Assembly: GCF_028657905.1 (NCBI RefSeq) | Contig: NZ_CP117780.1 | Span: 372,001-436,000, forward strand | Length of the DNA: 64,000 bases | Source: Burkholderia sp. FERM BP-3421 | GTDB lineage: Bacteria > Pseudomonadota > Gammaproteobacteria > Burkholderiales > Burkholderiaceae | Reading direction: 5' to 3' | Part shown: piece after piece, positions 17,849-26,107 of the stretch | Numbering within the stretch: the first letter of the stretch is position 1 | How the letters are laid out: each line of letters opens with the position of its first letter | Notes under the pieces: model-generated | Told to the model about the DNA's origin: nothing | Databases searched by the model: none | The model's input: the letters and a program-made list of their open reading frames with translations, nothing else | Position numbers and translations under genes: made by a program

Positions 17849-18268
17849 TCACGCGCCGATCAGGTGCAGCACGACCTCGCGCCGATGGCCCGCGCGGCGA
17901 TGCTCGAAGAGGTAGAGGCCTTGCCAGGTGCCCAGCACCATGCGCCCATGCTCGACCGGGATCGACAATTGCACCTGGGTCAGCGCCGCGCGCAGATGCG
18001 CGGGCATGTCGTCGGGGCCTTCCGCGTCGTGCTCGTAGCGTGACGCATCCTCCGGCGCGAGGGCGGCGAAGTAGCGCTCCAGGTCGCGCCGCACCGACGG
18101 GTCCGCGTTCTCCTGGATCAACAGCGAAGCCGAGGTATGCCGGCAAAACACGGTCAGCAGCCCGGTGCGAATCGCTTGCCGCTCGACGAAGGCCTGCGCC
18201 TGCCCCGTGAATTCGACGAGCCCCGCCCCGCGCGACTCGACGAGAAGGTGTCCGATCGCCTGTCGCAT
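17849..18268 (-). CDS. YjbQ-family protein (UPF0047)
   Basis: A 139-residue small beta-rich protein. Family features: VFCRHTSASLLIQENADPSVRRDLE, read in parts as RHTSASLLIQEN and DPSVRRDLE, then YEHDAEGPDDMPAHLRAAL and GRMVLGTWQGLYLFEHR. YjbQ proteins form trimers, and E. coli YjbQ can substitute weakly for thiamine phosphate synthase. The true role is uncertain. It lies 16 bases after the thioredoxin-like gene on the same strand and near a TPP riboswitch, a suggestive but unproven thiamine link. Confidence 0.88.
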   Translation of the reverse strand: MRQAIGHLLVESRGAGLVEFTGQAQAFVERQAIRTGLLTVFCRHTSASLLIQENADPSVRRDLERYFAALAPEDASRYEHDAEGPDDMPAHLRAALTQVQLSIPVEHGRMVLGTWQGLYLFEHRRAGHRREVVLHLIGA

Positions 18269-18284
18269 GATCAGCGGGCGCGGC

Positions 18285-18611
18285 TCAAGCCAGCGCGGCG
18301 AAGCCCTCGGCCTCGATCTGCGCGGCGCTGTCGGGACGCACGACGCGGGCGACTTCGACGCCCTCGCGCAGGAACACGAGGGTGGGCCACAGCTTGATGC
18401 GGAACGAACGACCCAGCGGCCGGCCGGGGCCGTCCTCGATCTTCAGATGCCGGACCGCGGGATGCGCCGCGAACGCGGCTTGAATCGCCGGCTGCGCCCC
18501 CGCGCAGATACCGCACCAGTTGGCGCCGAATTCGAGGACCGTCATGCCCGCGAGCGCGTCAACTTCGGTGCGCGCGGGGGCGTCAGGGGTGTAGGCCGTT
18601 GGAGTATGCAT
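18285..18611 (-). CDS. Thioredoxin-like protein
   Basis: A 108-residue thioredoxin fold. Active site NWCGICAGAQP (CGIC instead of the usual CGPC), the cis-proline in RIKLWPTLVFLREG, and FGANWC. There is no signal peptide, so it is cytoplasmic. The Ile at the third active-site position suggests altered redox potential. It starts at MHTPTAY. An ORF extension to 18836 would run into the riboswitch leader on the other strand and is not accepted. It is probably cotranscribed with the yjbQ-like gene. Confidence 0.85.
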   Translation of the reverse strand: MHTPTAYTPDAPARTEVDALAGMTVLEFGANWCGICAGAQPAIQAAFAAHPAVRHLKIEDGPGRPLGRSFRIKLWPTLVFLREGVEVARVVRPDSAAQIEAEGFAALA

Positions 18612-18833
18612 CGCCGCTCTCGGATACCGTGAAAAAAGGGCTGTGACCTGCTGCGAAGCCAGCGGCCCTACTGTAGCGGAAAGCCGGCCGCGCCGCAGCC
18701 GATGCGACGCGCGGACTGCGGCGGGCGCGCAGCGGCATGACAGGCGGCATGAACGCATGAACGAGCGAGCGCGGCAGACGCCGCGCGGCGCGATGCTTGC
18801 CGATCCCCGGCTTCTTACCCATAATGCGTGAGC

Positions 18834-18920
18834 CATCAGGGGGAGCCGGTTTGCCGGCTGAGAGGTTCCGGGTGCGGAACGACCCCTAAACCTGATCCGG
18901 ATAATGCCGGCGTAGGAATG
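18834..18920 (+). promoter_or_regulatory. TPP riboswitch (THI element)
   Basis: All conserved blocks of the TPP aptamer are present in order: CAGGGGGAGCC with the facing GGCTGAGAGG (18837-18864), a variable stem GTTCCGGGTGCGGAAC, CGACCCCTAAACCTGATCCGG (its CTGATCCGGATAATGCCGG core lies near 18892-18910) and GTAGGAA closing the structure (18912-18918). It lies about 90 bases before the EamA permease start, so permease expression should fall when thiamine pyrophosphate is abundant. Confidence 0.95.
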
Positions 18921-19008
18921 AGGTCATCGACGTGTCCTGCACACCCTCCCCTGGCGCGGGCTCCACCGCCGCCGCCCCTCCGCTCCACCGCCCGGGCCGA
19001 TCACGCCG

Positions 19009-19845
19009 ATGACCCCGCCCGTCATTGCGCTGGTCCTGTTTGCCGCGATCCTGCACGCGACCTGGAACGCCGTGCTGCGCAGCGGCGCCGACCGGCTGTG
19101 GAGCATCACCGTCATGAGTTTCGCCACGACCGCGGCGGCGGCCGCGTGCGCGCTCTTCCTGCCGCTGCCCGCGCGCGCGAGCTGGCCGTATCTCGGCGTC
19201 TCGGCCATGCTGCAGGTGGGCTACAGCCTCTTCCTCGCGTATGCGTACAAGGGCGCCGAACTGGGCCTGATCTACCCGATCGTCAGGGGCACCGTGCCGC
19301 TCCTCGTGACGATCGGCGGCTACCTGTTCGCCGGGCAGACGCTCCACGACGGCTCGCTGCTCGGCGTCCTGCTGATCTCGGGCGGCATCGCGAGTCTCGC
19401 GCTCGGCCGCCGCCGGATCCAGGCGCGGCCGCTGCTCGCCGCGCTCGTCACGGGGCTGTTCATCGGCAGCTACGTGACGACCGACGGCGTGGGCGTCAGG
19501 CTCGCCGGCGATCCGCGCGCCTACGCGGCCTGGATTTTCATCCTCTACGGGATCCTGATGCCGGCCGTGTATGCGCTGTACGGCGGCAAGCTCGCCAAGG
19601 GCTATGCCCGCAACGAGACCGTCAAGGCCATGCTGGGCGGCGTCATCTCGATGATCAGCTACGCGGCGACCGTCGCCGCGCTGTCGCTCGGGCCGCTCGG
19701 GCCGGTGTCGGCGATCCGGGAGACCAGCATCGTGTTCTCGGTGATCATCGGCTGGCTGTGCCTCGGCGAACGTCCGACCCGGCATCGCGTCGCGGCCAGC
19801 ATGGCGGTGGTGATCGGCGCGGTCTGCCTGACCTATCGCGCCTGA
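19009..19845 (+). CDS. EamA/DMT-family permease under TPP riboswitch control
   Basis: A 278-residue membrane protein with about ten hydrophobic helices in two EamA halves (VIALVLFAAILHATWNAVLRSG, read in parts; AYKGAELGLIYPIVRGTVPL; GPLGPVSAIRETSIVFSVIIGWLCLGE). Control by a TPP riboswitch predicts a role in thiamine or thiamine-precursor transport, most simply uptake. Export of a pyrimidine antivitamin is conceivable given the nearby cluster but less natural for an OFF riboswitch. The start at 19009 follows the aptamer. It converges with the dioxygenase gene ending at 19907. Confidence 0.88.
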   Translation: MTPPVIALVLFAAILHATWNAVLRSGADRLWSITVMSFATTAAAAACALFLPLPARASWPYLGVSAMLQVGYSLFLAYAYKGAELGLIYPIVRGTVPLLVTIGGYLFAGQTLHDGSLLGVLLISGGIASLALGRRRIQARPLLAALVTGLFIGSYVTTDGVGVRLAGDPRAYAAWIFILYGILMPAVYALYGGKLAKGYARNETVKAMLGGVISMISYAATVAALSLGPLGPVSAIRETSIVFSVIIGWLCLGERPTRHRVAASMAVVIGAVCLTYRA

Positions 19846-19906
19846 GGCCCGAGCCGGGCACGCGCGCGGCGCATCCGCGGCCGCGCGCGCCCATGCGCCC
19901 CGTGCG

Positions 19907-21070
19907 TTACGAATACACCGGCCGCCGCGCCGCCTCGGCGGCCAGGAACCTCGACCGCGCCCGCAGTTCGCCTTCCCGGAAATAGCCGCCGCGCAACGTG
20001 CGCTTGAAGCCGCTCGCCCCGAAATCGCCGCGCCCGTGGAAGATGCGGCGGTTGTCCCACACCACCATGTCGCCCTGCGACCACGCATGCGTATACGCCT
20101 TCGTCGTGTCGACGAGCCGGGTTTTCAGCGCCTGATACGCGTCGAAGAACGGCAGCATGTCGTCGAAGCCGACGCCGTCGAAGAACATCTTCGTCGGGTT
20201 GTTGATCAGGCGTTCGATCGCCCCCGCCGGCGTGAGGCGAATGATCGGCGTGCGGTGCTCGTACACCTTGCGCGCCTTCGGATACTCCGCGCGATACAAC
20301 ACCGGCGTGTTCGCCAGCTTTTCGAACGCGGCGGGCGTCGCTTCCCGCAACTCCGACGCGATCGTGTAGCCGTCGACGAAGCGCGTGTTGCCGATGTTGT
20401 CCAGCGCGCATCGCGGGCTGACATCGAGGCCGTACAGGAACTGGTAGTCGGGCGGCGGCGAGCAATACGGAATGTCCGTATGCAACGGCAGCGCCTTCGT
20501 GCTGAACGACACGCTGTCGGTTTCCTCGTCCGCCTTCACCTCGAGATCGAAGAACTCGCCGAAGTACGAACGGTCGAGAAATCCGGCCAGTTGACGGCAC
20601 ACGCCGCCGAATTCCGCGCCCGGCGCGGCGGAATCCGCCTTCAGCACGACGATCCCGTATTCGAACAGGTGCTGCAGCGCGCGCTGCAGCACCGCGTCGC
20701 TGTCGAGCGCATCGCCCAGGTCGAAGCGCATCGAGGCGGGCGCGCCGTCGGGCCAGCGCCGCCACGCGGGGCGTTCGTCCGACGGGACGGGCGCCGCGTG
20801 CTCGCCGTAGTCCCGGTCCCGCAGCCAGTCCAGCGCATACGTGCTGACGTGCCCGTCCCGCCAGACGATGCGCAGGCCGACGTGATCCGTCGCGACGCTC
20901 GTCGGCTGGATGTCGGCCGGTACGACGCTCGGATCGAAGTGCCGCTGATGACAGTAGTTGTTGAAGCAACGATCGCATCGGCAGGCCTGACGCAGCCATA
21001 CCCAGTGATACCGGCCAGCACGGCCGTCCTGCCAATCGATCTGGAGGTGCCGATGATGCGAGGTCAGCAT
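19907..21070 (-). CDS. Gamma-butyrobetaine-hydroxylase-like 2-oxoglutarate dioxygenase
   Basis: A 387-residue non-haem iron oxygenase. The N-terminal domain (about 1-95) is DUF971/GBBH-like with a zinc cysteine set in RQACRCDRCFNNYCHQRHF. The TauD-like catalytic domain has the iron motif HTDIPYCSPPPDYQFLYG (HxD), the distal histidine and 2-oxoglutarate arginine in RRIFHGRGDFGASGFKRTLRGGY (read in parts). Members hydroxylate trimethylammonium substrates such as gamma-butyrobetaine or trimethyllysine. It lies 37 bases after a methyltransferase gene, so the substrate may be a locally made N-methylated amine. Confidence 0.85.
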   Translation of the reverse strand: MLTSHHRHLQIDWQDGRAGRYHWVWLRQACRCDRCFNNYCHQRHFDPSVVPADIQPTSVATDHVGLRIVWRDGHVSTYALDWLRDRDYGEHAAPVPSDERPAWRRWPDGAPASMRFDLGDALDSDAVLQRALQHLFEYGIVVLKADSAAPGAEFGGVCRQLAGFLDRSYFGEFFDLEVKADEETDSVSFSTKALPLHTDIPYCSPPPDYQFLYGLDVSPRCALDNIGNTRFVDGYTIASELREATPAAFEKLANTPVLYRAEYPKARKVYEHRTPIIRLTPAGAIERLINNPTKMFFDGVGFDDMLPFFDAYQALKTRLVDTTKAYTHAWSQGDMVVWDNRRIFHGRGDFGASGFKRTLRGGYFREGELRARSRFLAAEAARRPVYS

Positions 21071-21107
21071 GACGAATCTCCTGGAAGAACCGCGACCCGG
21101 CGCCGGG

Positions 21108-21902
21108 TCAGACTTTCTCGGCCGCGAACACGCCTTGCGTCAGCCATCCCGATTGCATGTAGCGGATCTTCCGCTGCCAGCGCTCGACGATGTGCTCGGC
21201 GTCGGCCTCGTCGATCGAGGGGTCGCCCACGGCCCGCCTCGCTTGATAGTGCTGAAGATCATCGACGAGCTGCGCTTCGGCCACCCGGCTCACGTCGCCG
21301 TGCTCCACGAGCCGGAAGCCGGCCGCCGCGATGATGCGCGCGTACGCGTCGATCGATTTCAGGTCGTAGCCGCTCGCGGCGGTGTAGGTATCGAATTCGG
21401 ACGACGTGCCGTTCCGGCAGAAGTCCGAGATGAACAGCCCGCCGCCCGGCGCGAGCAAGGCATGGCATCGCGCGAACAGGCCCGGCTTGTCGGGTTCATA
21501 CATGAGCGCATCGCGCGAATAGATGATGTCGAACCGTTCCGCGTCGAGACTGCCCACATGGACGTCGCCGTGGATGAAACGCACGCGCCGCCGCGGATCC
21601 AGCGCGGCCTGGCGGATCACGGACAACTCGGTCATGCGGTGCGCGGTATCGAGCGCCACGACCTCGACATCGTGGCGGGCGGCCAGATAGAACGCGGCGC
21701 CGCCGAGGCCTGAACCGATGTCGAGCAGACGCATGCCCGGCCGGAGCGCCATCCTGTCGGCCAGCATCGCCTTGAATCCGGCCAGCCCGCCGGGACTCTG
21801 AAATCCATCTCCATAGATAATTTCGGAACGGAGAATATTATGCGGATCCGTATACCGTTGTGATTCGTATTTCTCGGATATTCCCACGACGCTTGCATGC
21901 AT
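21108..21902 (-). CDS. SAM-dependent methyltransferase, phosphoethanolamine-methyltransferase-like
   Basis: A 264-residue class I methyltransferase starting MHASVVGISEKYESQ, with a GAGAGG ribosome site. SAM motif LLDIGSGLGGAAFYLA, then VVALDTAHRM and FDIIYSRDALMYEPDK. The lead-in NILRSEIIYGDGFQSPGG resembles the phosphoethanolamine and betaine N-methyltransferase group (IFGEGFVSTGG type). It forms an apparent operon with the GBBH-like dioxygenase. Its 5' region faces the thiamine-antivitamin cluster across about 590 bases of AT-rich DNA. The substrate is inferred only to be an amine. Confidence 0.82.
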   Translation of the reverse strand: MHASVVGISEKYESQRYTDPHNILRSEIIYGDGFQSPGGLAGFKAMLADRMALRPGMRLLDIGSGLGGAAFYLAARHDVEVVALDTAHRMTELSVIRQAALDPRRRVRFIHGDVHVGSLDAERFDIIYSRDALMYEPDKPGLFARCHALLAPGGGLFISDFCRNGTSSEFDTYTAASGYDLKSIDAYARIIAAAGFRLVEHGDVSRVAEAQLVDDLQHYQARRAVGDPSIDEADAEHIVERWQRKIRYMQSGWLTQGVFAAEKV

Positions 21903-22493
21903 GATCGACCTCTCTTGTATTTGAGAATGCCTCTCCACAAGGCTGCAGTTTTATATAGGGAGCAATAGATCGCCATTTATTCGAGCCGGCGACTCGGGCG
22001 AAATGGACTTCAGAAGCGAGGGGTTCGCCCGGCGCGCGATTCGCGGCATCCGGCCTGCGCGACGCGCGGCGGCTCGCCGGCCCGCAGCGGCCTTCCGGGT
22101 GCGATCGAGAGCTGTCATGTCTATCAGGTATTCATGCGGCGCGTCTCCTGGCATGTGGGTTATCCGTCAAACAATCGTCCGCCTTCGCCCTACATCATTT
22201 TCTTATCAATCTTATTATCGAAATGCCGTTGATTTCGGCATGACGGAACATATACCACAACCGATTGGATCGAGAGGATTAGACTCATCAAAGATTATTG
22301 TGTTACCTTAAAAAATACTGACAATTCTAGTAGTCGACACACGATCCCGATGTAGATCCGGCATGACGGCGCATTGAACAATGCGGCCGCGGCTCATGCT
22401 GCGTGTGCGGCGGCCCGTTGATGGTTCATCCGCTTTCCGCACCCGGAACGAACCTGAGCGGCGCGCCCGCGGCGCTCTGTGGAGTAAGCACCT
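21903..22493. promoter_or_regulatory. Divergent AT-rich control region before the antivitamin cluster
   Basis: No gene is seen. The DNA becomes AT-rich around 22190-22330, unlike the flanks, as expected for promoters of both divergent operons or for acquired DNA. A short inverted repeat ATGCCG-N7-CGGCAT lies at 22223-22241. A GGAGTAAG ribosome site precedes the Nudix start. Confidence 0.5.
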
Positions 22494-22973
22494 ATGGTTG
22501 ACCAATCCGGCGCCGATGCGCGCCCGCCTTTCGCACGGCCGCGCGTGGCGGTGATCGCCATCACGTTTCGCGGCGACGAGCTGATCCTGGTCCAGCGCAG
22601 GAACGAACCCCAGAAAGACAGCTGGGGATTTCCGGGCGGCTCGGTCGAGCCGGGCGAAAGCCTGCACGATGCCGTCCTGCGGGAGTTGATGGAGGAAACC
22701 GGCGTGCGCGCGGAAGCAGGCGAGCTGGTCGACGTCGTCGAAGTACGCGAGTTCGACCCGTCCGGCCGCCATCACCACTTCGTGCTGATCGCCCTGCTGT
22801 GCCGCTACGTCGGCGGCGCGCTCCGGCCCGGCGACGATGCGGCCGGGTGCCAGTGGGTGCGGGTGCCCGACGGCATCCGCGAATTTCCGGGCGTGCTGGC
22901 CGACCATGTCGAGCGGGTGGCCTTGCGCGCGCATGCAATCAATCATTCCAATCGAGAGAGGCATCAGCAATGA
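22494..22973 (+). CDS. Nudix hydrolase
   Basis: A 159-residue pyrophosphatase with a complete Nudix box, GGSVEPGESLHDAVLRELMEETGV in two parts: GGSVEPGESLHDAVL and RELMEETGV. It begins the six-gene thiamine-antivitamin-like operon, and its stop overlaps the next start by four bases. Nudix enzymes such as E. coli NudJ can act on pyrimidine pyrophosphates of the thiamine pathway. Either precursor nucleotide trimming or self-protection against methoxy-HMP-PP or methoxythiamine-PP is plausible. That choice is inference. Confidence 0.88.
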   Translation: MVDQSGADARPPFARPRVAVIAITFRGDELILVQRRNEPQKDSWGFPGGSVEPGESLHDAVLRELMEETGVRAEAGELVDVVEVREFDPSGRHHHFVLIALLCRYVGGALRPGDDAAGCQWVRVPDGIREFPGVLADHVERVALRAHAINHSNRERHQQ

Positions 22974-23425
22974 AGCGAATGTTCCTGGGCGGCCCCTTCA
23001 AATCATGGGTGGATCCGCGAACGGGCACGATGTCCGAGGCGCGCATCAAGCTGTTCGACCGCGTGATCGCGCATTTCGAGCAGCAGGGCTGGGACGTGCA
23101 TTGCGCGCATCGTCGCGAGAAATGGGGCCGCGAATTCATGACGCCGGCCGTCTGCACCCGCACCGACTTCGAGCAGATCAGCCTGTGCGATTACTTCGTC
23201 GCGTTCCCCGGCGCGCCTGCGTCGCCGGGCACGCACATCGAGCTGGGCTGGGCGTCCGCGCTCGGCAAGTCAATCGTGCTGCTGCTCGAGGCGGACCAGG
23301 AATACGCCTACCTCGTGCGCGGCCTCGATGAAGTAACCCGGATCGAGCGCGTCGAATACCGCGACGACTATGTCGACCCGACGACGGTCGAGGCGGCCAT
23401 CGAACGCCTCCAGGCCAGGCACTGA
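22970..23425 (+). CDS. Nucleoside 2-deoxyribosyltransferase-fold CMP/hydroxymethyl-CMP hydrolase
   Basis: A 151-residue protein of the nucleoside deoxyribosyltransferase fold starting MKRMFLGGPFKSW. The catalytic glutamate region is PASPGTHIELGWASALGK (Glu91), with LCDYFVAFPG before it. Close functional relatives by fold and context are MilB and BlsM, which cleave the N-glycosidic bond of (hydroxymethyl-)CMP. In the bacimethrin pathway a comparable enzyme releases hydroxymethylcytosine. It is translationally coupled to the Nudix gene (ATGA) and followed after two bases by the thymidylate-synthase-like gene, which makes the hydroxymethyl-CMP substrate. Confidence 0.82.
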   Translation: MKRMFLGGPFKSWVDPRTGTMSEARIKLFDRVIAHFEQQGWDVHCAHRREKWGREFMTPAVCTRTDFEQISLCDYFVAFPGAPASPGTHIELGWASALGKSIVLLLEADQEYAYLVRGLDEVTRIERVEYRDDYVDPTTVEAAIERLQARH

Positions 23426-23427
23426 CC

Positions 23428-24417
23428 ATGCAGCCACGCTTCCCGAACCTCCATGCGCTCTATCTCGCCGCGCTCAGGGATGTGTGTACCGCGTACGAGT
23501 ACCTGAATGCCCCCAGGGGGCAGGCGGAGCGTGAAATCATCGGCTACGGCGCGCGGATCGACAATCCGCGCGCGCGCTTCTGCCAGCATGCCGCGCGCAA
23601 GCAAAACATCGTCTTCAATTACGCGGAGGCGCTGTGGTACCTGTCGGGCCGGAACGATCTCGCGTTCATCGAATACTACGCACCCTCGATGGCGCGCTAC
23701 AGCCCGGACGGCAAGACGCTACCGGGCACCGGCTACGGCGCGCGGCTACGGCACTTCGGCGCCGACGGGCTCGACCAGATCGAGCGCGCGATCGACATCC
23801 TGAAACGCGACGACGCCGAGAGCAAGCGCGTCGTCCTGCAGATCTTCGATGCGCACGAAGATCTCTACCGGCGCAACATCGATGTCTCCTGCACGCTGGG
23901 CCTGCAGCTGCTGCTGCGGGACGGCCGCCTCAACATGGTGGCGTTCATGCGCGCGAACGATGCGTACGTCGGCTTGCTGAACGACGTCTTTTCCTTCACG
24001 TTCCTGCAGGAATACCTCGCGTCGGCGATCGGCTGCGCGCTCGGCGCCTATTCCCACCACGTGGGTTCGATCCATGTCTACGACCAGAACCTGTCGCAGG
24101 TCGAGGCCTTGCTGCTGCAGCCCGAGTCGACCGTCACCACGGCCGAGCCGCCCCGCATGCCGGCCGGTTGCGGGCCCGCCACCATCCAGCGGGTCCTGGA
24201 GCACGAAGCACGGATTCGCGCCGGGCGCGTATCGCTCGACGCGCTGCAGGACATCGGCCTCGATGCGTACTGGCGCGACGTGCTGTGCCTGTTCTGGATC
24301 TATCGGCAGATCCAGGCCGGCGCGCCCGTCGCGGACGAGGCGCTGAACCTCCTCCACCCGCTCCATCGCGACTACGTGCTCAATCGCTGGGGCATCGCCC
24401 TGACCACACTTCAATAA
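23428..24417 (+). CDS. Thymidylate-synthase-family CMP hydroxymethylase
   Basis: A 329-residue member of the thymidylate synthase family. The nucleophilic cysteine is Cys155 (RRNIDVSCTLGLQLLLRDG), followed by MRANDAYVGLLNDVFSF and HHVGSIHVYDQN. By eye, Asp186 in GLLND aligns with the TS asparagine (GLPFN) that recognises uracil. Asn-to-Asp at this site is the hallmark of deoxycytidylate and CMP hydroxymethylases (phage T4 gp42, MilA). The expected reaction is CMP plus methylene-tetrahydrofolate to 5-hydroxymethyl-CMP, the first step of bacimethrin-type biosynthesis. It is not the cell's housekeeping ThyA. Confidence 0.85.
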   Translation: MQPRFPNLHALYLAALRDVCTAYEYLNAPRGQAEREIIGYGARIDNPRARFCQHAARKQNIVFNYAEALWYLSGRNDLAFIEYYAPSMARYSPDGKTLPGTGYGARLRHFGADGLDQIERAIDILKRDDAESKRVVLQIFDAHEDLYRRNIDVSCTLGLQLLLRDGRLNMVAFMRANDAYVGLLNDVFSFTFLQEYLASAIGCALGAYSHHVGSIHVYDQNLSQVEALLLQPESTVTTAEPPRMPAGCGPATIQRVLEHEARIRAGRVSLDALQDIGLDAYWRDVLCLFWIYRQIQAGAPVADEALNLLHPLHRDYVLNRWGIALTTLQ

Positions 24418-24430
24418 GCAGGCATACACC

Positions 24431-25174
24431 ATGAATACCGATTGGACGGAAGACCAGGTCTCGCGGCTGTTCGATGCCTACGACGATCGCGTCGAGGCCC
24501 GCTTCGGCTATCAACCGCTGATCGCCGCGATCAAGGCCGCACAGGGCGGCGCGATCAGCGTGCTCGACTACGGTTGCGGCGGCGGCAAGGTGTCGCGGCG
24601 GCTGAAGGCCGCCGGCATCGCGCGCGTGACGGGCGTCGACATCGCTCCCACGATGATCGAGAAAGCCACGGCCGCGGGCAGCGACGACACGCTGCGCTAT
24701 GTCCACATCCGCAGCGGCACGCTGCCGTTTGCCGACGCCGGCTTCGATGCCGCGATCTGCTGCTTCCTGTTCATCAACGTGCCGGACCGGGCGGAACTCG
24801 GCCGCATCGCGGCCGACGTGTTCCGCGTGCTGAAGCCGGGCGGCCGCTTCTACGTGCTCGACACGAATCCGCGCACGACGGGCGTGCGCTACCCGACGTT
24901 CCGCAACGGGCATCCGGGCATCGCGTATGCCGACGGCGACGCGCGCCCCGTCTTCCTCGACGTGCCGGGGCACGGGACCTTCGAGATCATCGACACCCAC
25001 TGGGACACGCCCACGTATCGCGACGTGCTGATCTCGGCCGGCTTCGCGATCGACGAAGCGAGGGAACTGAACGTGGCCGATGCGCAGCCTGCGGGCAACG
25101 CCGACACCGCCGCGGACGACCTCGGCGGCCATGCGCCCTTCGTGCTGTTCCAGGCCTCGAAACCGCGCGGCTGA
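24431..25174 (+). CDS. SAM-dependent methyltransferase of the antivitamin cluster
   Basis: A 247-residue class I methyltransferase. SAM motif I SVLDYGCGGGKVSRRL, acidic post-I VTGVDIAPTMIEKA, motif II region FDAAICCFLFINVP and motif III VLKPGGRFYVLDTN. In a bacimethrin pathway a methyltransferase must place the 2-O-methyl group on hydroxymethylcytosine-derived pyrimidine, and this gene fits the slot. It lies 13 bases after the hydroxymethylase gene and 5 before thiD. Substrate assignment is by context. Confidence 0.85.
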   Translation: MNTDWTEDQVSRLFDAYDDRVEARFGYQPLIAAIKAAQGGAISVLDYGCGGGKVSRRLKAAGIARVTGVDIAPTMIEKATAAGSDDTLRYVHIRSGTLPFADAGFDAAICCFLFINVPDRAELGRIAADVFRVLKPGGRFYVLDTNPRTTGVRYPTFRNGHPGIAYADGDARPVFLDVPGHGTFEIIDTHWDTPTYRDVLISAGFAIDEARELNVADAQPAGNADTAADDLGGHAPFVLFQASKPRG

Positions 25175-25179
25175 CGGCG

Positions 25180-26052
25180 ATGACGCACGCGATATCCGAC
25201 GCGGCGGCGATGGCTGCGCGCGCAACCGATGCCGAATCCGGCGGCGACGCCGGCAGGATCGCCAACGTGCTGACCATTGCCGGCACCGACCCGACGGGCG
25301 GCGCCGGAATCCAGGCCGACCTCAAGGCATTTTCCGCGCTGGGCGCCTACGGCATGTCGGTGATCACCGCCGTGGTCGCGCAGAACACGGTCGGCGTCCG
25401 GGGGTTTCACGCGCTCGACCCCGCCTTCGTCGCCGACCAGATCGACGCCGTATTCGACGACGTGACCGTACACGCGGTGAAGATCGGCATGCTCGCCACC
25501 GCGGAGATCGTCGAGGCGGTGGCCGCGGCGCTCATTCGTCATCGGGTCGGGACGATCGTGTTGGATCCGGTGATGGTCGCCAAGAGCGGCGACCGCCTGC
25601 TCTCGCCCGATGCGGCGGCGGCGCTCCGGGAGCGGCTCGTCCCGATCGCTACGCTGATCACCCCGAACCTGCCGGAAGCGGGCGTGCTGCTCGGACGCGC
25701 CGCGCCGGACTCCCTGGAGGCGATGCATGACGCGCTGCGCGCGTTGCACGCGCTCGGTCCGCAGTGGGTGCTCCTGAAGGGCGGGCATCTGCGCGGCGAG
25801 GTCAGCACCGATCTGCTGTTCGTTCCGGAGACGACCATCGCGCTGGACGCGCCGCGCATCGCCACCCTGAACGACCACGGCACCGGATGCACGCTGTCGG
25901 CCGCGATCACCGCGCTGCTTCCCCATCACCCGATGCAGGACAGCGTACGGCGCGCGAAGGACTATCTGAACGGCGCGCTGGCCGAAGCGTGGCGGCTGGA
26001 CGTGGGACGCGGCCACGGACCGACCCACCACTTTCACGCGCTGTGGCGCTGA
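25180..26052 (+). CDS. thiD: Hydroxymethylpyrimidine (phosphate) kinase ThiD
   Basis: A 290-residue ribokinase-fold kinase starting MTHAISD. Motifs: NVLTIAGTDPTGGAGIQADL, AVKIGMLA, TIVLDPVMVAKSGDRLL, NLPEAGVLLG, WVLLKGGHLRGE and the anion-hole/catalytic NDHGTGCTLSAAITALL. ThiD phosphorylates HMP and HMP-P for thiamine synthesis, and E. coli ThiD also accepts the methoxy analogue bacimethrin. Its place inside the operon suggests a dedicated copy. An N-terminal extension of about 28 residues before the core is poorly conserved-looking. Confidence 0.92.
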   Translation: MTHAISDAAAMAARATDAESGGDAGRIANVLTIAGTDPTGGAGIQADLKAFSALGAYGMSVITAVVAQNTVGVRGFHALDPAFVADQIDAVFDDVTVHAVKIGMLATAEIVEAVAAALIRHRVGTIVLDPVMVAKSGDRLLSPDAAAALRERLVPIATLITPNLPEAGVLLGRAAPDSLEAMHDALRALHALGPQWVLLKGGHLRGEVSTDLLFVPETTIALDAPRIATLNDHGTGCTLSAAITALLPHHPMQDSVRRAKDYLNGALAEAWRLDVGRGHGPTHHFHALWR

Positions 26053-26107
26053 CGTATCGCGCGCGCCCGCGTCATCGCCCACGGCACATCAACCAAGGAA
26101 ATTCATC

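Noticed and set aside
18828..19985. 385-codon frame spanning the TPP riboswitch and the permease
   Set aside because: It runs through the structured aptamer and is Arg/Pro-rich. The permease in another frame is clearly real.
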